This document shows, piece after piece, positions 23,540-35,315 of a stretch of 64,000 bases of DNA. Source of the stretch: Ostrinia nubilalis. Its lineage: Eukaryota > Arthropoda > Insecta > Lepidoptera > Crambidae. The translations under genes and the position numbers were made by a program. The stretch lies in NCBI RefSeq assembly GCF_963855985.1, contig NC_087091.1, forward strand, positions 12,096,154-12,160,153, given 5' to 3'. Each line of letters starts with the position of its first letter. The stretch's first letter is position 1. The notes beneath the pieces are model-generated. The model saw nothing but the letters and a program-made list of their open reading frames with translations, ran no database searches and was not told the origin of the DNA.

Positions 23540-23966
23540 GAGCCAAATAAAAGCTTGAAAAACATTAAACGTGACGTGACATAATGGATATAGTAAAATC
23601 ACTGTGTTTACTTTATGAATGGATGAATCACAGCTGCAAAATTGTATTAACGTAAGTTGTAAGGTCAAAGCTCGCGTTAATGCGCATCTTCTTTGTTGAA
23701 ACGAGTAAACGCTTGTAGCTAGGAGCTTCTAAAATTGAGGAAATTATTTAGCTTTTATTATATATCTATGTAAGGGGCAAGTATGTTATGTGTACATGTA
23801 TTTCGTAAAGGTCGTTTAAGTATTCTGAATCTGTAACCTATCAATAACTTTTTTATTTATTTACCTTTAACAACATATTAAATGGAGTTAAAGTACAATC
23901 TAGTATCTATTAAGGTGATCTATAAAGAAAGCTGTCTGAAACACAGGCAGCAGCTCTGTGACCCGT

Positions 23967-24034
23967 TGACCTTGTGACACCCGAAACACATCATGTAGTA
24001 TAAAAGCGCGCCTCTACTCATTCAATGCATCAGT
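23967..24034 (+). promoter_or_regulatory. CP7 core promoter with FTZ-F1-like site
   Basis: TGACCTTG is at 23967-23974, TATAAAAG at 23999-24006 and ATCAGT at 24029-24034. Sequence and spacing match the CP6 promoter closely. Confidence 0.7.
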
Positions 24035-24056
24035 CGTGTATCAGACAAGCACAACA

Positions 24057-24969
24057 ATGTTCACCAAAGTAAGCAAAAGTATATTAATATAAGGATACAT
24101 ATTTTTTATTATAATACAGATAACTAATAAATACTTAAAAATTTCAGATCGTAGCTTTGAGCGCCATCTTGGCCGTCTCCGCGGCAGGTCTCCTGCCGGA
24201 GCCGCACTACTCCTCCGCCGCGGCCGTGTCCTCCCAGAGCATCGTGCGCCACGACCAGCCCCAGACCTACGCCACCAAGCTGGTGGCCGCGCCCGTCGCC
24301 AAAGTGGCCGTAGCCGCCCCCGTGTACCACGCCGCCCCCGCCGTCGCCTACCACGCCGCCCCCGCCCACTACTCGTCCGCCGACGCCGTGTCCTCCCAGA
24401 GCATCGTGCGTCATGACCAGCAGCCCTCGGCCAAGCTCGTAGCCGCCGCCCCCGTGTACCACGCGCCCGCCCAGGTCGCCTACCACGCGCCCGCCCAGGT
24501 CGCCTACCACGCCGCTCCTGCTGCCGTGACCTACCACGCTGCTCCCGCCCCCGTCGCTTACCACGCAGCCCCCGCTGCCGTCGCCTACCACGCTGCCCCC
24601 GCCGCTAAGGTCCTCGTCGCCCACCACGAGGAGGAATACGTAAGTATACTGTCAATACAGAACACATAACTGCAATCTGTAAAGAGTGACGTGCGTTCTA
24701 ATCGTAGCTTTGTTTCCCAGGCTCACCCCAAATACGAGTACTCGTACTCCGTCGCCGACGGCCACTCCGGCGACAACAAGTCCCAGCACGAGAGCCGCGA
24801 CGGCGACGCCGTGCACGGCGAGTACTCCCTGGTGGAGGCTGACGGCTCCATCCGCAAGGTCGAGTACTCCGCCGACGACCACAACGGCTTCAACGCGGTG
24901 GTCAGCCACTCCGCGCCCGCCCACCACGCCGCCCAAGCCCACGCGCCCGTCCTCCTCGCTCACCACTAA
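24057..24969 (+). CDS. CP7: RR-2 cuticular protein, 250 aa (3 exons)
   Basis: Coding exons are 24057-24068 (MFTK), 24148-24639 and 24721-24969, joined in phase 0. The signal peptide is as in CP6. The SSQSIVRHD block occurs twice, at 32-40 and 86-94, each preceded by HYSSA, so the N-terminal block was duplicated inside exon 2. YHA(A)P repeats follow, then the RR-2 domain at about 169-232 and the LLAHH tail. AATAAA is at 25035-25040. The intron 2 and exon 3 DNA is nearly or fully the same as in CP6 and CP8. Confidence 0.94.
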
Positions 24970-25266
24970 TAAAACACTAGTCAAAAAATAGTGTTATGAA
25001 CCAAAACGTGTTAATAGTAATTATTTATTAATTAAATAAAACAGCAAATGTGATATAAATTTACACTATTTTTAATCAATCACCAATTTCCTTTTCATAA
25101 AAAAACTGTTATTGGTATTAAAATTTAAATATACTTACATAATAAACTCTCATAATTAATAGACGTCTTCACAGCAAATCTACTAAAATTAAAAAAAACC
25201 TACATTACATTATAGGTACACATTTGTATTTAAAGCCCGATAAAATAGGTGAATTCAATCTACTTA

Positions 25267-25370
25267 TGCCCGTTTTCACCATCGATCCCTAATTTTTAAG
25301 TGACCCCTATGAAAACAAAATTCCTGTTATGTGTTACCATAGGGGTCATTTAAAAATTAGGGATTGATGG
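25267..25370. mobile_element. Short TIR element (TGCCCGTTTT family), copy 2
   Basis: Same family as 21723-21842, with the outer right end missing. Confidence 0.6.
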
Positions 25371-25714
25371 TTCTGCTATATTATACCTACCGTTTTTTCC
25401 GCGATAATTTTTTTTGCGTTACAACTTTTATACCAAAAATATTATTGATAGGTAGCTATCAGCTAACTACTTGTGTGGGTCTCATACCGTGTATAGACAC
25501 GGACTGTATGAGACGCACGCAAGCAGAATGACTATAGAGTCATTCTGTCATCATCTTTGAACTGAAGCATAATACCACCTTAGCTACGAATACCATCTAT
25601 TATTTTTTTGCTGAAGCTGCAACGATGGCTTAAAAACCTTCGTCGATTGAGTATTCAGGGACGGTAAAGTAGTCTATTTACTGAACACGAATCGCAGTGG
25701 TGAGAATGAATGGG

Positions 25715-25994
25715 AAAACCGACTCCAAAAAACCTACACTAAAAAGTAGAAAAATAATTACTAGTTACCTACTTATTTATTAGGACGAATTATTAATATT
25801 TATGTAGGTATACCATGATTGATACTTCTGGAGTCGGTGCCAAGATTATGAAACATGTAAAGTTTGCCTGCACCGACTCCAAAAGTATCAATCATGGTAT
25901 ACCTACATAAATATTAATAATTCGTCCTAATAAATAAGTAGGTAACTAGTAATTATTTTTCTACTTTTTAGTGTAGGTTTTTTGGAGTCGGTTT
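25715..25994. repeat. Near-perfect 280-bp palindrome (fold-back repeat)
   Basis: The left arm is 25715-25840, the loop about 29 nt and the right arm 25870-25994. By eye the arms differ at one base in about 125 (TTCTGGAG versus CTCCAAAAG). The arm sequence starts AAAACCGACTCCAAAAAACC. A single diverged copy of one arm is at 9905-10050. Confidence 0.85.
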
Positions 25995-26104
25995 TTTTTT
26001 TTTTTTTTATAAAATTTTACTTATTTCTTGCTTTTTAGTTAACTAATTATTACCTTGATGTTACCACTGAAGGTAGGCAGTACATTGAGACCATATTCTT
26101 AATG

Positions 26105-26470
26105 TATATTATAAAAAAGTTCATCCCCAATTTTCCACCCTTGGGGGTGAAATATTTTCTTCAAATTCGCATGAAACCACCCTTTTGATAATACCTATTC
26201 AACAAAAAAGTAATCGTTCTAATTGGTTTATAATCGGCGGAGATATTGCGTATAAAAAGTTCATCCCCAATTTTCCACCCTTGGGGGTTGTTTTTTTTAT
26301 TATTAAATTTAAATGGGACCACCCTTGAGGTATTACCTATACGCTGAAAAAAGATTTGTTCAAATCGGTTCATAAATGGCGGAGTTATCGCGTAACAAAC
26401 ATAGAAAAAAAAAAAAACAAAACATACGGGTCGAATTGAGAACCTCCTCTTTTTTTGAAGTCGGTTGAAA
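26105..26470. repeat. Dispersed repeat with two tandem sub-units
   Basis: The block GTTCATCCCCAATTTTCCAC plus CTTGGGGG occurs at about 26119 and 26258. The element ends in GAAGTCGGTT, a terminus that recurs at about 27020. It is non-coding. Confidence 0.55.
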
Positions 26471-26689
26471 ATAGTATCACCATATTAGACTGAATTTCAT
26501 AACGTGGATTTTATATTAATACCTAATTTATCCAATATGTAACTTATTATTTTTAAATTACTAAGTTATATAAGATCTTGTAAGATACAACATACAAAAA
26601 TGCCTGGTAAATACAGAGAACTGCTCCTGAATCAATAATGTAGGTACCTACTACTGCTATTTCTATTTATTCATATCAACCGGCACACA

Positions 26690-26845
26690 CAACGGGACGT
26701 CCACCTACAAGGTGGACCGACGACATCGTAAAGGTAGCAGGGAAGCGCTGGACGCAGGCCGCTACCAATCGATCAACATGGAAAGCATTGGGGGAGGCCT
26801 ATGTTCAGCAGTGGACGTCCTATGGCTGAAATGATGATGATGATG
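26690..26845 (+). mobile_element. RTE-clade non-LTR retrotransposon 3' end, undamaged
   Basis: The frame up to the stop at 26827-26829 reads RWTDDIVKVAGKRWTQAATN and then ends ALGEAYVQQWTSYG, the RTE reverse transcriptase C-terminus, followed by an ATGATG tail. A 12-bp target duplication AACCGGCACACA is at 26678-26689 and 26846-26857. It is heavily 5'-truncated. Confidence 0.85.
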
Positions 26846-27282
26846 AACCGGCACACAGTGGCGAGTGGCGACTGAGTTTATTGCGGCGCTTCTTCTCAGC
26901 ACTTGCCAAATGTTGGTCTCGAAGCGCTGGTAGGGTAGGGTATAGCATACATAAAATAACAATTCAAAAAATAATAATATTAAAAAAAATATACACTCGA
27001 ATTCAGAACCTCCTCCTTTTTTGAAGTCGGTTAAAAATACAGGTGCAACAAGTTCGCTAGCAATGAGCTTATTAATCCGATTAGCTTCTGCTCACGACTT
27101 CGTCCGCGTGGAATAGTTACTTGATTTAGGCCCGATTCGACCAAACTTTTATCCGAGAATAACTCCTGGTATAACTGGCACATTGACAGTTTCAGTATGG
27201 GAAATATGTCAAAATGTCGAATAACTGACGATTTATTCTGAGATTAATATTTTTTCTTGTTTGGTCGAATCCACCCTTATCA

Positions 27283-27360
27283 TCATCATTATTATCATCT
27301 CAATTATAGGACGTCCACTGCTGAACATAGGCCTCCCCAATGCTTTCCATGTGGCCCGCC
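27283..27360 (-). mobile_element. RTE retrotransposon 3' fragment
   Basis: A CATCATTATTATCATCTC tail is followed by GGACGTCCACTGCTGAACAT, the antisense of the RTE C-terminus. Confidence 0.65.
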
Positions 27361-28058
27361 ACTTATCTTACTTATTAATCCACCCTTAGCGTGATGATAT
27401 AAATAGGCTATAATTATACTAAAAGTTCATGAGATAAGCGTATTCACCAACTTTATTAACATTTCATTTCTTCACAAAATAAGTAAATTTCAAATTGTAA
27501 GGTCCTGCTACTTATTTAAATTTTAAAAAATATGACACATTGAGAGAATCGTCACGCATATTATCTCGCTTGATTTACACGAATAAACTGTTAATGATCA
27601 CCGTTTTCGAGCTTTTCGTAAGCTTTTAACAATCCGTTGTCATGACTATTACCTACGATTAAACGATTACGCTCTCATTATTTTTCATGCAGTAAGTACG
27701 GGAGTCTTCTTGAAGTAGGTACCGGATATTAGTAGGATATTTTGATAATTTATAGAACACCTACTGAGTCTGGCATTTAAAAAAAACAAATCATCATACA
27801 AAGACAGACTTATTTTCTATTGAAATTGAGATGTTGTCTTGTTACAAGATAAGGCTTGGCAGCAAAGCAAATGCAGTAAGGTATTTGCTTCATAAATAGG
27901 AGGACTGTTTCGAGAATAATTAAGAATACGAATTGTAAAACTAACCAAAATGAAAATCGAAACTAAGAGTTTGATCTCTTTATTTTGTGTAATAAATAAG
28001 CACTATTTACAATGCATTTCTTATCAGCTACATCTATGTTTCGTTCGTTTAAATTGAC

Positions 28059-28999
28059 TTAGTGGTGAGCGAGGAGGACGGGCGCGTGGGCTTGGGCGGC
28101 GTGGTGGGCGGGCGCGGAGTGGCTGACCACCGCGTTGAAGCCGTTGTGGTCGTCGGCGGAGTACTCGACCTTGCGGATGGAGCCGTCAGCCTCCACCAGG
28201 GAGTACTCGCCGTGCACGGCGTCGCCGTCGCGGCTCTCGTGCTGGGACTTGTTGTCGCCGGAGTGGCCGTCGGCGACGGAGTACGAGTACTCGTATTTGG
28301 GGTGAGCCTGGGAAACAAAGCTACGATTAGAACGCACTTCACTCTTTACAGATTGCAGTCATGTGTTCTGTGTTGACAGTATACTTACGTATTCCTCCTC
28401 GTGGTGGGCGACCAGGACCTTAGCGGCGGGGGCGATCACCTTGGCGACAGGGGCGGCGTGGTAGGCGACGGCAGCGGGGGCAGCGTGGTAAGCGACTGGG
28501 GCGGGGGCTGCGTGGTAGGTCACGGCGGCGGGGGCGGCGTGGTAGGCGACCTGGGCGGGCGCGTGGTAGGCGACCTGGGCGGGCGCGTGGTACACGGGGG
28601 CGGCGGCTACGAGCTTGGCCGAGGGCTGCTGGTCATGACGCACGATGCTCTGGGAGGACACGGCGTCGGCGGACGAGTAGTGGGCGGGGGCGGCGTGGTA
28701 GGCGACGGCGGGGGCGGCGTGGTACACGGGGGCGGCTACGGCCACTTTGGCGACGGGCGCGGCCACCAGCTTGGTGGCGTAGGTCTGGGGCTGGTCGTGG
28801 CGCACGATGCTCTGGGAGGACACGGCCGCGGCGGAGGAGTAGTGCGGCTCCGGCAGGAGACCAGCCGCGGAGACGGCCAAGATGGCGCTCAAAGCTACGA
28901 TCTGTGAATAAAACCACACTTTCAATAAAAGTCCTGCACACACTTCACTTATTAATCCACATTTGTATTCCAATGATAGACACTCACTTTGGAGAACAT
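28059..28999 (-). CDS. CP8: RR-2 cuticular protein, 257 aa (3 exons)
   Basis: Coding exons are 28999-28988 (MFSK), 28901-28389 and 28307-28059, joined in phase 0. It matches CP7 in the doubled SSQSIVRHD block and YHA(A)P repeats, and has an extra [16 protein letters not shown] stretch before the RR exon, as in CP6. The RR-2 domain is at about 176-239 and the tail ends LLAHH. The polyadenylation signal is at 27979-27984 (complement). It lies in inverted orientation to CP6 and CP7 yet shares their exon 3 sequence, so it mixes features of both. Confidence 0.94.
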
Positions 29000-29020
29000 T
29001 GTTGTAATGACTATGATACA

Positions 29021-29085
29021 ACTGATGCATTACGTACGGTAACAAGCGCTTTTATACTAGGTGAATTTTGGGTGTGACAAGGTCG
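29021..29085 (-). promoter_or_regulatory. CP8 core promoter with FTZ-F1-like site
   Basis: In gene orientation CGACCTTG is at 29078-29085, TATAAAAG at 29049-29056 and ATCAGT at 29021-29026. The order and orientation match CP6 and CP7. Confidence 0.7.
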
Positions 29086-29661
29086 ACGAGTCAGGCCATT
29101 TAATAAGTATAATTTGCATTAAAACTATGTCAATCTTTTTCTACGATGTGTAAATCTGTCATTTACTATGCTTTTCTATAAAATATTTTACTCAAATTGT
29201 ATTGGTCATCGATTTCCTATTCAATTAACGGAGTCTTTATTTAGACTCTCAGGGTCCCTATAAAATTTCTACCTTAGATAAAACTGGATTTATATTATAA
29301 GTTTAGATTAGTAAATCTGGTCGATTGTATTAAAAAACGATATGTCATTCATTAACATTAATAGGTAATCCGTTTACCTCGCTGTAAGAGTAGCCCCTTG
29401 GTAACATGTGTTGACATTGAAATATTACTTGGAAGCAGTGATGGTTGACCTTATAATTTGGTATTGAATGCTTTTGTTTTTAATAACGAAAGTGGTATTG
29501 AAGCCAGCCTATAATTATTTTGTTTTTGTTGTTCATGATTACGAATGTTTTTTTTGAGCATCAGAGATACGTATCAAAATTGAGGCTTCTAAAGCTCTCT
29601 GTGACATCGTGATTATCTCGTATTATAATACCTACTTAGGTGCTATTTTGTAACATTGATT

Positions 29662-29721
29662 TTTAAGTATACAATATTGTTGAATGATAATACTATCATT
29701 CAACAACATTGTATACTTAAA
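29662..29721. repeat. 28-bp-stem hairpin
   Basis: The left arm starts TTTAAGTATACAATATTG and the right arm ends CATTGTATACTTAAA, around a 4-nt loop. One mismatch is visible. Confidence 0.75.
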
Positions 29722-29761
29722 CTGTATACACAGTAGAGCATGAAAAAAATTGTAAGTTTAA

Positions 29762-29866
29762 GGCTGAGCTGCACCATTTTTCTTTAATTTTGAAAAACGT
29801 CTAAAATTTGTGAAACACCATACAAAAAACACTGGTTATCGTTATAGTTACGGTTAAAATAAGGTG
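29762..29866. mobile_element. Short TIR element fragment
   Basis: It starts GGCTGAGCTGCACC. It is the same family as 3841-3965, with a damaged right end. Confidence 0.45.
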
Positions 29867-29990
29867 GAAAAAGAAAACAACTTTGATTTAGCTTTGACTA
29901 TTTAACTTTATTTGTCTCTATCGATATTAATTAAAACATAATTTAACAACAAACTGTGGCGCCTTAAAAGTAGATTCAACAACGAATTTC

Positions 29991-31915
29991 TTAATGGTGC
30001 TTGTGTTCCTCGACGTGCTTGGTGGTGTGTTTCACTTCAGCTTGGAATCTGGAAAGGACAATAAATCTATAAATATAAAAATGAATCGCAAAATGTATTT
30101 GTAGCGCATAACTCAACACCTCAACCAATTTTAACAATTCTTTTTTAAATGTTCGTTGAAGTTCAAGGATGGATTTTACGGCGAGAAAAAGAATTAATTT
30201 TAGGGAAAACCCTAAAAAAAGCTCTTTTTTCACTGGCGAAGCCGCGGGCAGAAAGCTAGGAACTAAATAAATGAGATCCCACCATACTGTAACAAGATGA
30301 ATCTGGTTTGTGGACTGCCTGACTGACTGGTAGAGTTCTACGTCTAGCGTGGAGAACACACTTTATTACGGTAGTCTAGGAAATTTTAGGCCAACATTAT
30401 CATCAAGTTTAGTAACGATCTTTTCTAATATAAATTTTATGTAATTAGAGACTTCTTTACTTAGATGCAGAGCCCTTGCTTTGGTCGCAATAGCAATGCC
30501 AATATTTTGTTTGACATTATTAAGGGCCCTCGCCCACGGCGACTTTTTGTAGCGATGTAGTCGCGCTGTTGTAGTGCGTTAGTAGCGCATTGGCATCACT
30601 TCTGTAGTGCGTTGCAAATGCGACTAACGCGCGTTAGTAGCGATGTTGTCGCGCGTTTACGAATCGCCGTGGGCGAGGGCCCTAAGATCCCGTTAGTCTA
30701 ATTCTGCTGCAAGCTTTTCAGAACTAAATACACAAATTCTGATTTCAGTCTAAACGAGCATCATCTCTTACCCGGTCTTCTTGTCGGCGTGGTACTTGAC
30801 GGTGCGCACGGAGCCGTCGTGCTCGTGCAGGCTGTAGGCGCCCTCCACCTTGTGCCCGTCGCGGGACTCGTGGTGCTGCTTGATGTCGCCGGTGTGGGCG
30901 TCGTGCACCTTGTACTCGAACTCGTACTTCGCGTGACCCTGAGTCAAAAAGGTTAATTGGATCAACATAATAAATATACATGTTTGTATTAATTATATGT
31001 AGGAAATTGTTTTAAATAGCCAAGAATCAGCTAGGCGAGAATTGACACTAACATTATTGGAGCATACAAGTTTTGGAGCTTTATGGGTTTCTAATGTTGA
31101 TCACATTATATACGTTACAGATTCCCACAGCATTTAATTCTGACCTTAAGTGAATTTGTTTAGAATAAAACTTGCATTTGAATTAATGAGCTGATTTATG
31201 ATGATTATTGATTTGGTTATAAGGTTTGGTCATTTAAATAAAAAATATTTAAGTACCTAATTAAGAGTGCTTTAAAATACTCGTACGTGACCTACTTTAA
31301 TTGTCCTCTAGTAGGTGAACAACAAATCGTAATTTTCTGTTCAAAATGGAAACAAGTGAAAAAAACAACACTAAAACATTACATACATCGTATTGGTGGA
31401 AGTCCTTAGGGGGATGCGCGGGCACATCGTGGCGCTCGATGTGCTGCGACGAGATGGCCACTTTGTGGTGGTGTTCAGCGGCCTGGCACACTACTGCCAC
31501 GACAGCGATCATGGTTACAATCTGAAAAGAAGAAATACTTAAGTCCATTTAAACAAGGCCCAACAGTGTCGGCATTAAACTGTTCAATTTAGATTCGAGC
31601 AACGGTAGTTCGATTCCCGACAACCAATTTTTACCCGTCCACTAAGCATTCTATTTTAGTTTATCTTACTTGGAGGGGTAAACTAAACATGGTTAGTAGT
31701 AGGTAGGTAGGTAATTTACTTGTACAAGAATGACTAGTAGGTACCTAGTCTTTAAAATGTTAATAGCGATTCTGTAAAGAAAGTGCATAACAAAGTGCTT
31801 GTGGCTGGCATTTTGTAATAATCCAATCCGGTTGCTTAGCATTTTTTCAAAATTGATTTAATAGCGATAGCTTTTTTAATTTAAGTTTTTTTTCAAATCT
31901 TACTTTGATGAACAT
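29991..31915 (-). CDS. CP9: short RR-2 cuticular protein, 123 aa (4 exons)
   Basis: Coding exons are 31915-31904 (MFIK), 31521-31387, 30938-30772 and 30048-29991. Junctions are phase 0, phase 0 and phase 2. Signal peptide is about residues 1-18 ([18 protein letters not shown]). A very short linker holds [12 protein letters not shown] and PPKDFHQYD. The RR-2 domain is at about 50-111, starting [20 protein letters not shown] and ending KKTGFQAEVKH. It has FQA where the others have FNA. The tail is THKVEEHKHH-like and His-rich. The polyadenylation signal is at 29907-29912 (complement). It is the smallest linker in the cluster after CP13. Confidence 0.92.
30523..30683. mobile_element. TIR element in CP9 intron 3
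   Basis: Perfect 20-bp inverted ends AGGGCCCTCGCCCACGGCGA bound a GC-richer core with repeated TAGTCGCG/TAGTGCGTT words. It is non-coding. Confidence 0.7.
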
Positions 31916-31988
31916 TTTTGAGTTTTCTTGGATTACAAGTTAGTATAGTGTGCTGAAGCTAACTGATAATTATTATAATTGGCTGCCG

Positions 31989-32083
31989 AATTTATACTCT
32001 TAAAAACATAATCTTTATCATTGCATAGTTTATTGAAACCAGCTGTATTTACTTTTACCCCAAAATATGGTATTAAAAGGTCG
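31989..32083 (-). promoter_or_regulatory. CP9 promoter with FTZ-F1-like site
   Basis: TATAAATT (gene orientation) is at 31989-31996. AAGGTCG on the plus strand is at 32077-32083. The upstream stretch TATTTACTTTTACCCC also occurs upstream of CP16. Confidence 0.6.
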
Positions 32084-32210
32084 GTCACTTTCTACTTGCA
32101 CGTTTGTGTATTGCAAACATAAGATTTCGCAAACCTAAGTGATGTATGGAAATATTATTAATTACTATGTATTAGTTTTTTGAAAGTAGTACATATTATT
32201 TATCAAATTA

Positions 32211-32618
32211 TAGGCCGCCCGCGATTCGTACGCGTAGATCCCGTTTTACCCCCTTAGGGGTGGAGTACGTAATATCTTTCATAACATCTACCTACCTGCA
32301 TGCCAAATTTCAGCCCGATCCGTCCAGTGGTTTGGGCTGTGCGTTGATAGATAACTATGTCGGTCAGTCAGTCATTCGTTGTTATATATTTAGATTACTA
32401 GCTTTAGCCCGCGGCTTCACCCGCGTGAAATTTAGTTTGTCACCGATCGTCATAAATTATAGCCTTTATGTTAATATGGGTTATAAACAATAATACTGTA
32501 AAGTTTCATCAAAATCCGTTCAGCAGTTTTGCGTGAAAGAGTAACAAACATCCAGACATTCAGACATCCAGATATCCAAACTTTCGCATTTATACTATTA
32601 TAGTAGGACTAGTAGGAT
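32211..32618. repeat. Two adjoining dispersed repeats
   Basis: The first block has CCCGTTTTACCCCCTTAGGG. The second starts at GCCCGCGGCTTCACCCGCGT and ends ACTTTCGCATTTATACTATT. The second is also at 56808-57011, with fragments at 30235 and 59698. Confidence 0.6.
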
Positions 32619-32882
32619 TAATTCCAAAAAATAACGTTTTGCAGATGCAGCAGAAGCACTGCACTGACTGAAAGTTACCATTTTCAAACTACATATTTGG
32701 AATTAGTACCTACTTACCTGCATCATCATGAAAAATATTTTGGGTAAGTAGATAGGTAGGTACTGTTTATTTACTTACTGCTTAATAACTCAAGTCAAGT
32801 GAGAGTATGTAGGTGTGACAGGTCACCTTCCACATGCACTAAAAATCAGGTTTAAATCTTGCGAAAACCATTTCGAGTTCTG

Positions 32883-32890
32883 TATAAAAG
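32883..32890 (+). promoter_or_regulatory. CP10 TATA box
   Basis: TATAAAAG, about 91 bp before the ATG at 32981. No strong AAGGTCA site is seen; GGTCACCTT lies at about 32821. Confidence 0.55.
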
Positions 32891-32980
32891 TTGATATTGA
32901 ATTCGGAATTTATCATACCACCGGTGACCACTGTGTCTTATTGATTCAATAGGAAAATACATTTATTTAATTAGTAAATA

Positions 32981-34073
32981 ATGATTTCCAAGGTAATTAT
33001 TCATTAATTAGAAAATAGAGTAGAATTGCAAATAAATTGTTTAGACCTAACTTTGAACGGCTTTTGTCATTAGTTTCTCACTTACTAAATAAAGTTAACT
33101 AAATAATTCACTTTCCCTGGGAAACTAGACAGCAAGGGTTTGCACCTTTGACGTTTTTATACACAATTGTTTTAAAAAAGAAGTTTTGTCCAAGAAACCG
33201 TAACTATGAATTTGTGGCCTTATTATTATGTCCTCAATATAAATAAAATATTTGTCGTAGATCGTCATCGTTGCGGCAGCCCTCGCCATCGCTGCGGCGC
33301 GGCCTCAGGGCGGGCACGAGCACGGGCACGCGTACTCCTCGCAGAGCATCGTGCTGCACCAGAGCCACGGCCACGAGGCGCAGAGCCACGGCCACCAGGT
33401 GCAGAGCCACGGCCACCAGGCACAGAGCCACGGCCACCAGGCGCAGCAGAGCCATGGCCACGAGGAGCACCACGTCGACTACTACGTAAGAGCTTATCTA
33501 GATGAACAATACACGTCAAAATACGCGATTATGAGATACTACGAGTAGAATCTCATTAATTTCGTCCACATGAACTCGAACAACAGGATTAACATTCAGG
33601 ATATTAGCTATTAGCTACAAAAAAAAAACGCGCATGCCACCGCGAGCTAGCGAGTATAACGTATGTCCTGTTACAGGCGGAGCCCCACTACTCCTACGAG
33701 TACAAGGTGCAGGACCCACACACGCACGACAACAAGTACCACCACGAGACCCGCAAGGGCGACCAGGTGAAGGGCGTCTACAGCCTGCACGAAGCCGACG
33801 GCTCCGTGCGCATCGTCGAGTACACCGCCGACAAGCACAATGGGTAAGTCTTTTACTGTGGTCTTCCACAGTAAAAGATATAACACAGATATAACAAAGC
33901 TCGCTTTGTTATACTTGTGGATGTGTAGTCAGTTCTGTTAGTGGATATTCTATGACCCTCTAGAATGCCAGTGTGATCTAATATTGTCCTTCCTTTACAG
34001 ATTCAACGCCATCGTGAAGCACGAAGGCCACGTCCAGCACATCGTCCCCGAGCACCACCACTCGCACCATTAA
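32981..34073 (+). CDS. CP10: His-rich RR-2 cuticular protein, 158 aa (4 exons)
   Basis: Coding exons are 32981-32992 (MISK), 33261-33485, 33677-33843 and 34001-34073, with junctions in phase 0, 0 and 2. Signal peptide is about residues 1-17 ([17 protein letters not shown]). Then come [17 protein letters not shown] and a run of QSHGHQ/QSHGHE repeats, ending EEHHVDYY. The RR-2 domain is at about 80-141 ([20 protein letters not shown] onward, TADKHNGFNAIVKH). The tail is His-rich (PEHHHSHH). AATAAA is at 34147-34152. The SHGH repeats could bind metal ions or change charge with pH; that is inference. Confidence 0.93.
33847..33902. repeat. Two consecutive hairpins in CP10 intron 3
   Basis: CTTTTACTGTGG and CCACAGTAAAAG pair around a 4-nt loop starting right after the donor, followed by TATAACAAAGC and GCTTTGTTATA. 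The homologous introns in CP11 and CP12 lack them. Confidence 0.6.
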
Positions 34074-34670
34074 ATAACTACCTCTAAGCTGTGATACTAG
34101 CTGTTGACTCTTGATAATGTTTTTGTTAAGTTTTGTAGATATAGCAAATAAAATTCTATAACTGATCCATTCTTTTCCCTGACCCGAACCACCCTAGTCT
34201 ATGTTCTTCAATTTATGTAAAATAGCAATCAAACAAAATAGATTTTACTATCGAATAGGGTTACTAAATTGTATTTTTGATGAAGGATCTTGCAAGAAAT
34301 TGATTGCAGCGATTTTATTCAAAAATAAAATTACAAAATTCCTGTTTTGCTAAAGTGGACCAATAGTGGAGAATTTTTTATAGATTTTGATTTATTTAGT
34401 TATATTTCCACGGATAAAATATGATAGATTTGTTTAAAGTTAGTTATTATGTAAAAGCTCTAAAGCTTCAATATCTCCAACCTTTAACACCTTTAATTAA
34501 CGGTTCCAAGTCTTAAAGAGAAGAGAGAGTTTAAATGTAGAATAATGAATGCGTGGGCTGTAGATTATGTATTTAAAACAAACGAATTTCAATAATTATT
34601 TATTCAAATTTTATCTAAATCTAAATCGCAACAATTGACTAAAAGTAGATTTTTTCGTTCTACCAAAATA

Positions 34671-35315
34671 AAAAACCGGCCAAGTGCGTGTCGGACTCAC
34701 GCACAAAGGGTTCCATACCATTGATTTATGAAATTATTATTTTTTAATTTAAGTTATTTGTATGAAAGATTACGCGGTAATAAGCGGTTTACGATTTACG
34801 AGGTATTAAATAAAAAATACTTACTAGATCTCGTTCAAAACAATTTTCGTTGGTAGTTTTTATAGTAATGTTCTTATGTACATCACATGTTTTTTTTAGA
34901 TTTTTTATTTTCTTATTTTAGAAGTTAGAGGGGGGGGGGGGACCAACTTTTTCCAATTTGGAAGCTTCTGTCACGCAAACTATTCGGTTCAGAAAAAAAA
35001 AAATTTAGAAACCTCGTTATCATTTTTGAAGACCTATCCATAGATGTTGTATGTGTTTGATGAAAAAAAATTTTTTGAGTTTCATTTCTAAGTATGGGGA
35101 GCCCCCAATATTTATTATTATTTTTTATTTTTGCATCTACATCTTAATGCGGGTCACAGAATACATCTACCTACCAAGTTTCAACAGTATAGCTCTTATA
35201 GTTTCGGAAAAAAATGGCTGTGACATACGGACGGACAGACGGACAAATGGACAGACAGACATGACGAATCTATAAGGGTTCCGTTTTTTGCCATTTGGCT
35301 ACGGAACCCTAAAAA
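34671..35315. repeat. Dispersed lepidopteran repeat, long copy
   Basis: It starts AAACCGGCCAAGTGCGTGTC and ends TTTGGCTACGGAACCCT. It contains a run of 12 G at about 34930. A 3' fragment of the same repeat lies at 22386-22604. Confidence 0.65.

Noticed and set aside
31297..31386. CP9 exon 2 frame extended past QYD
   Set aside because: The extension reads into the intron after a good GTATGT donor, and the RR exon downstream joins in phase 0.
34929..34942. Run of 12 G as a regulatory quadruplex
   Set aside because: A single homopolymer run inside a dispersed repeat, with no gene nearby.
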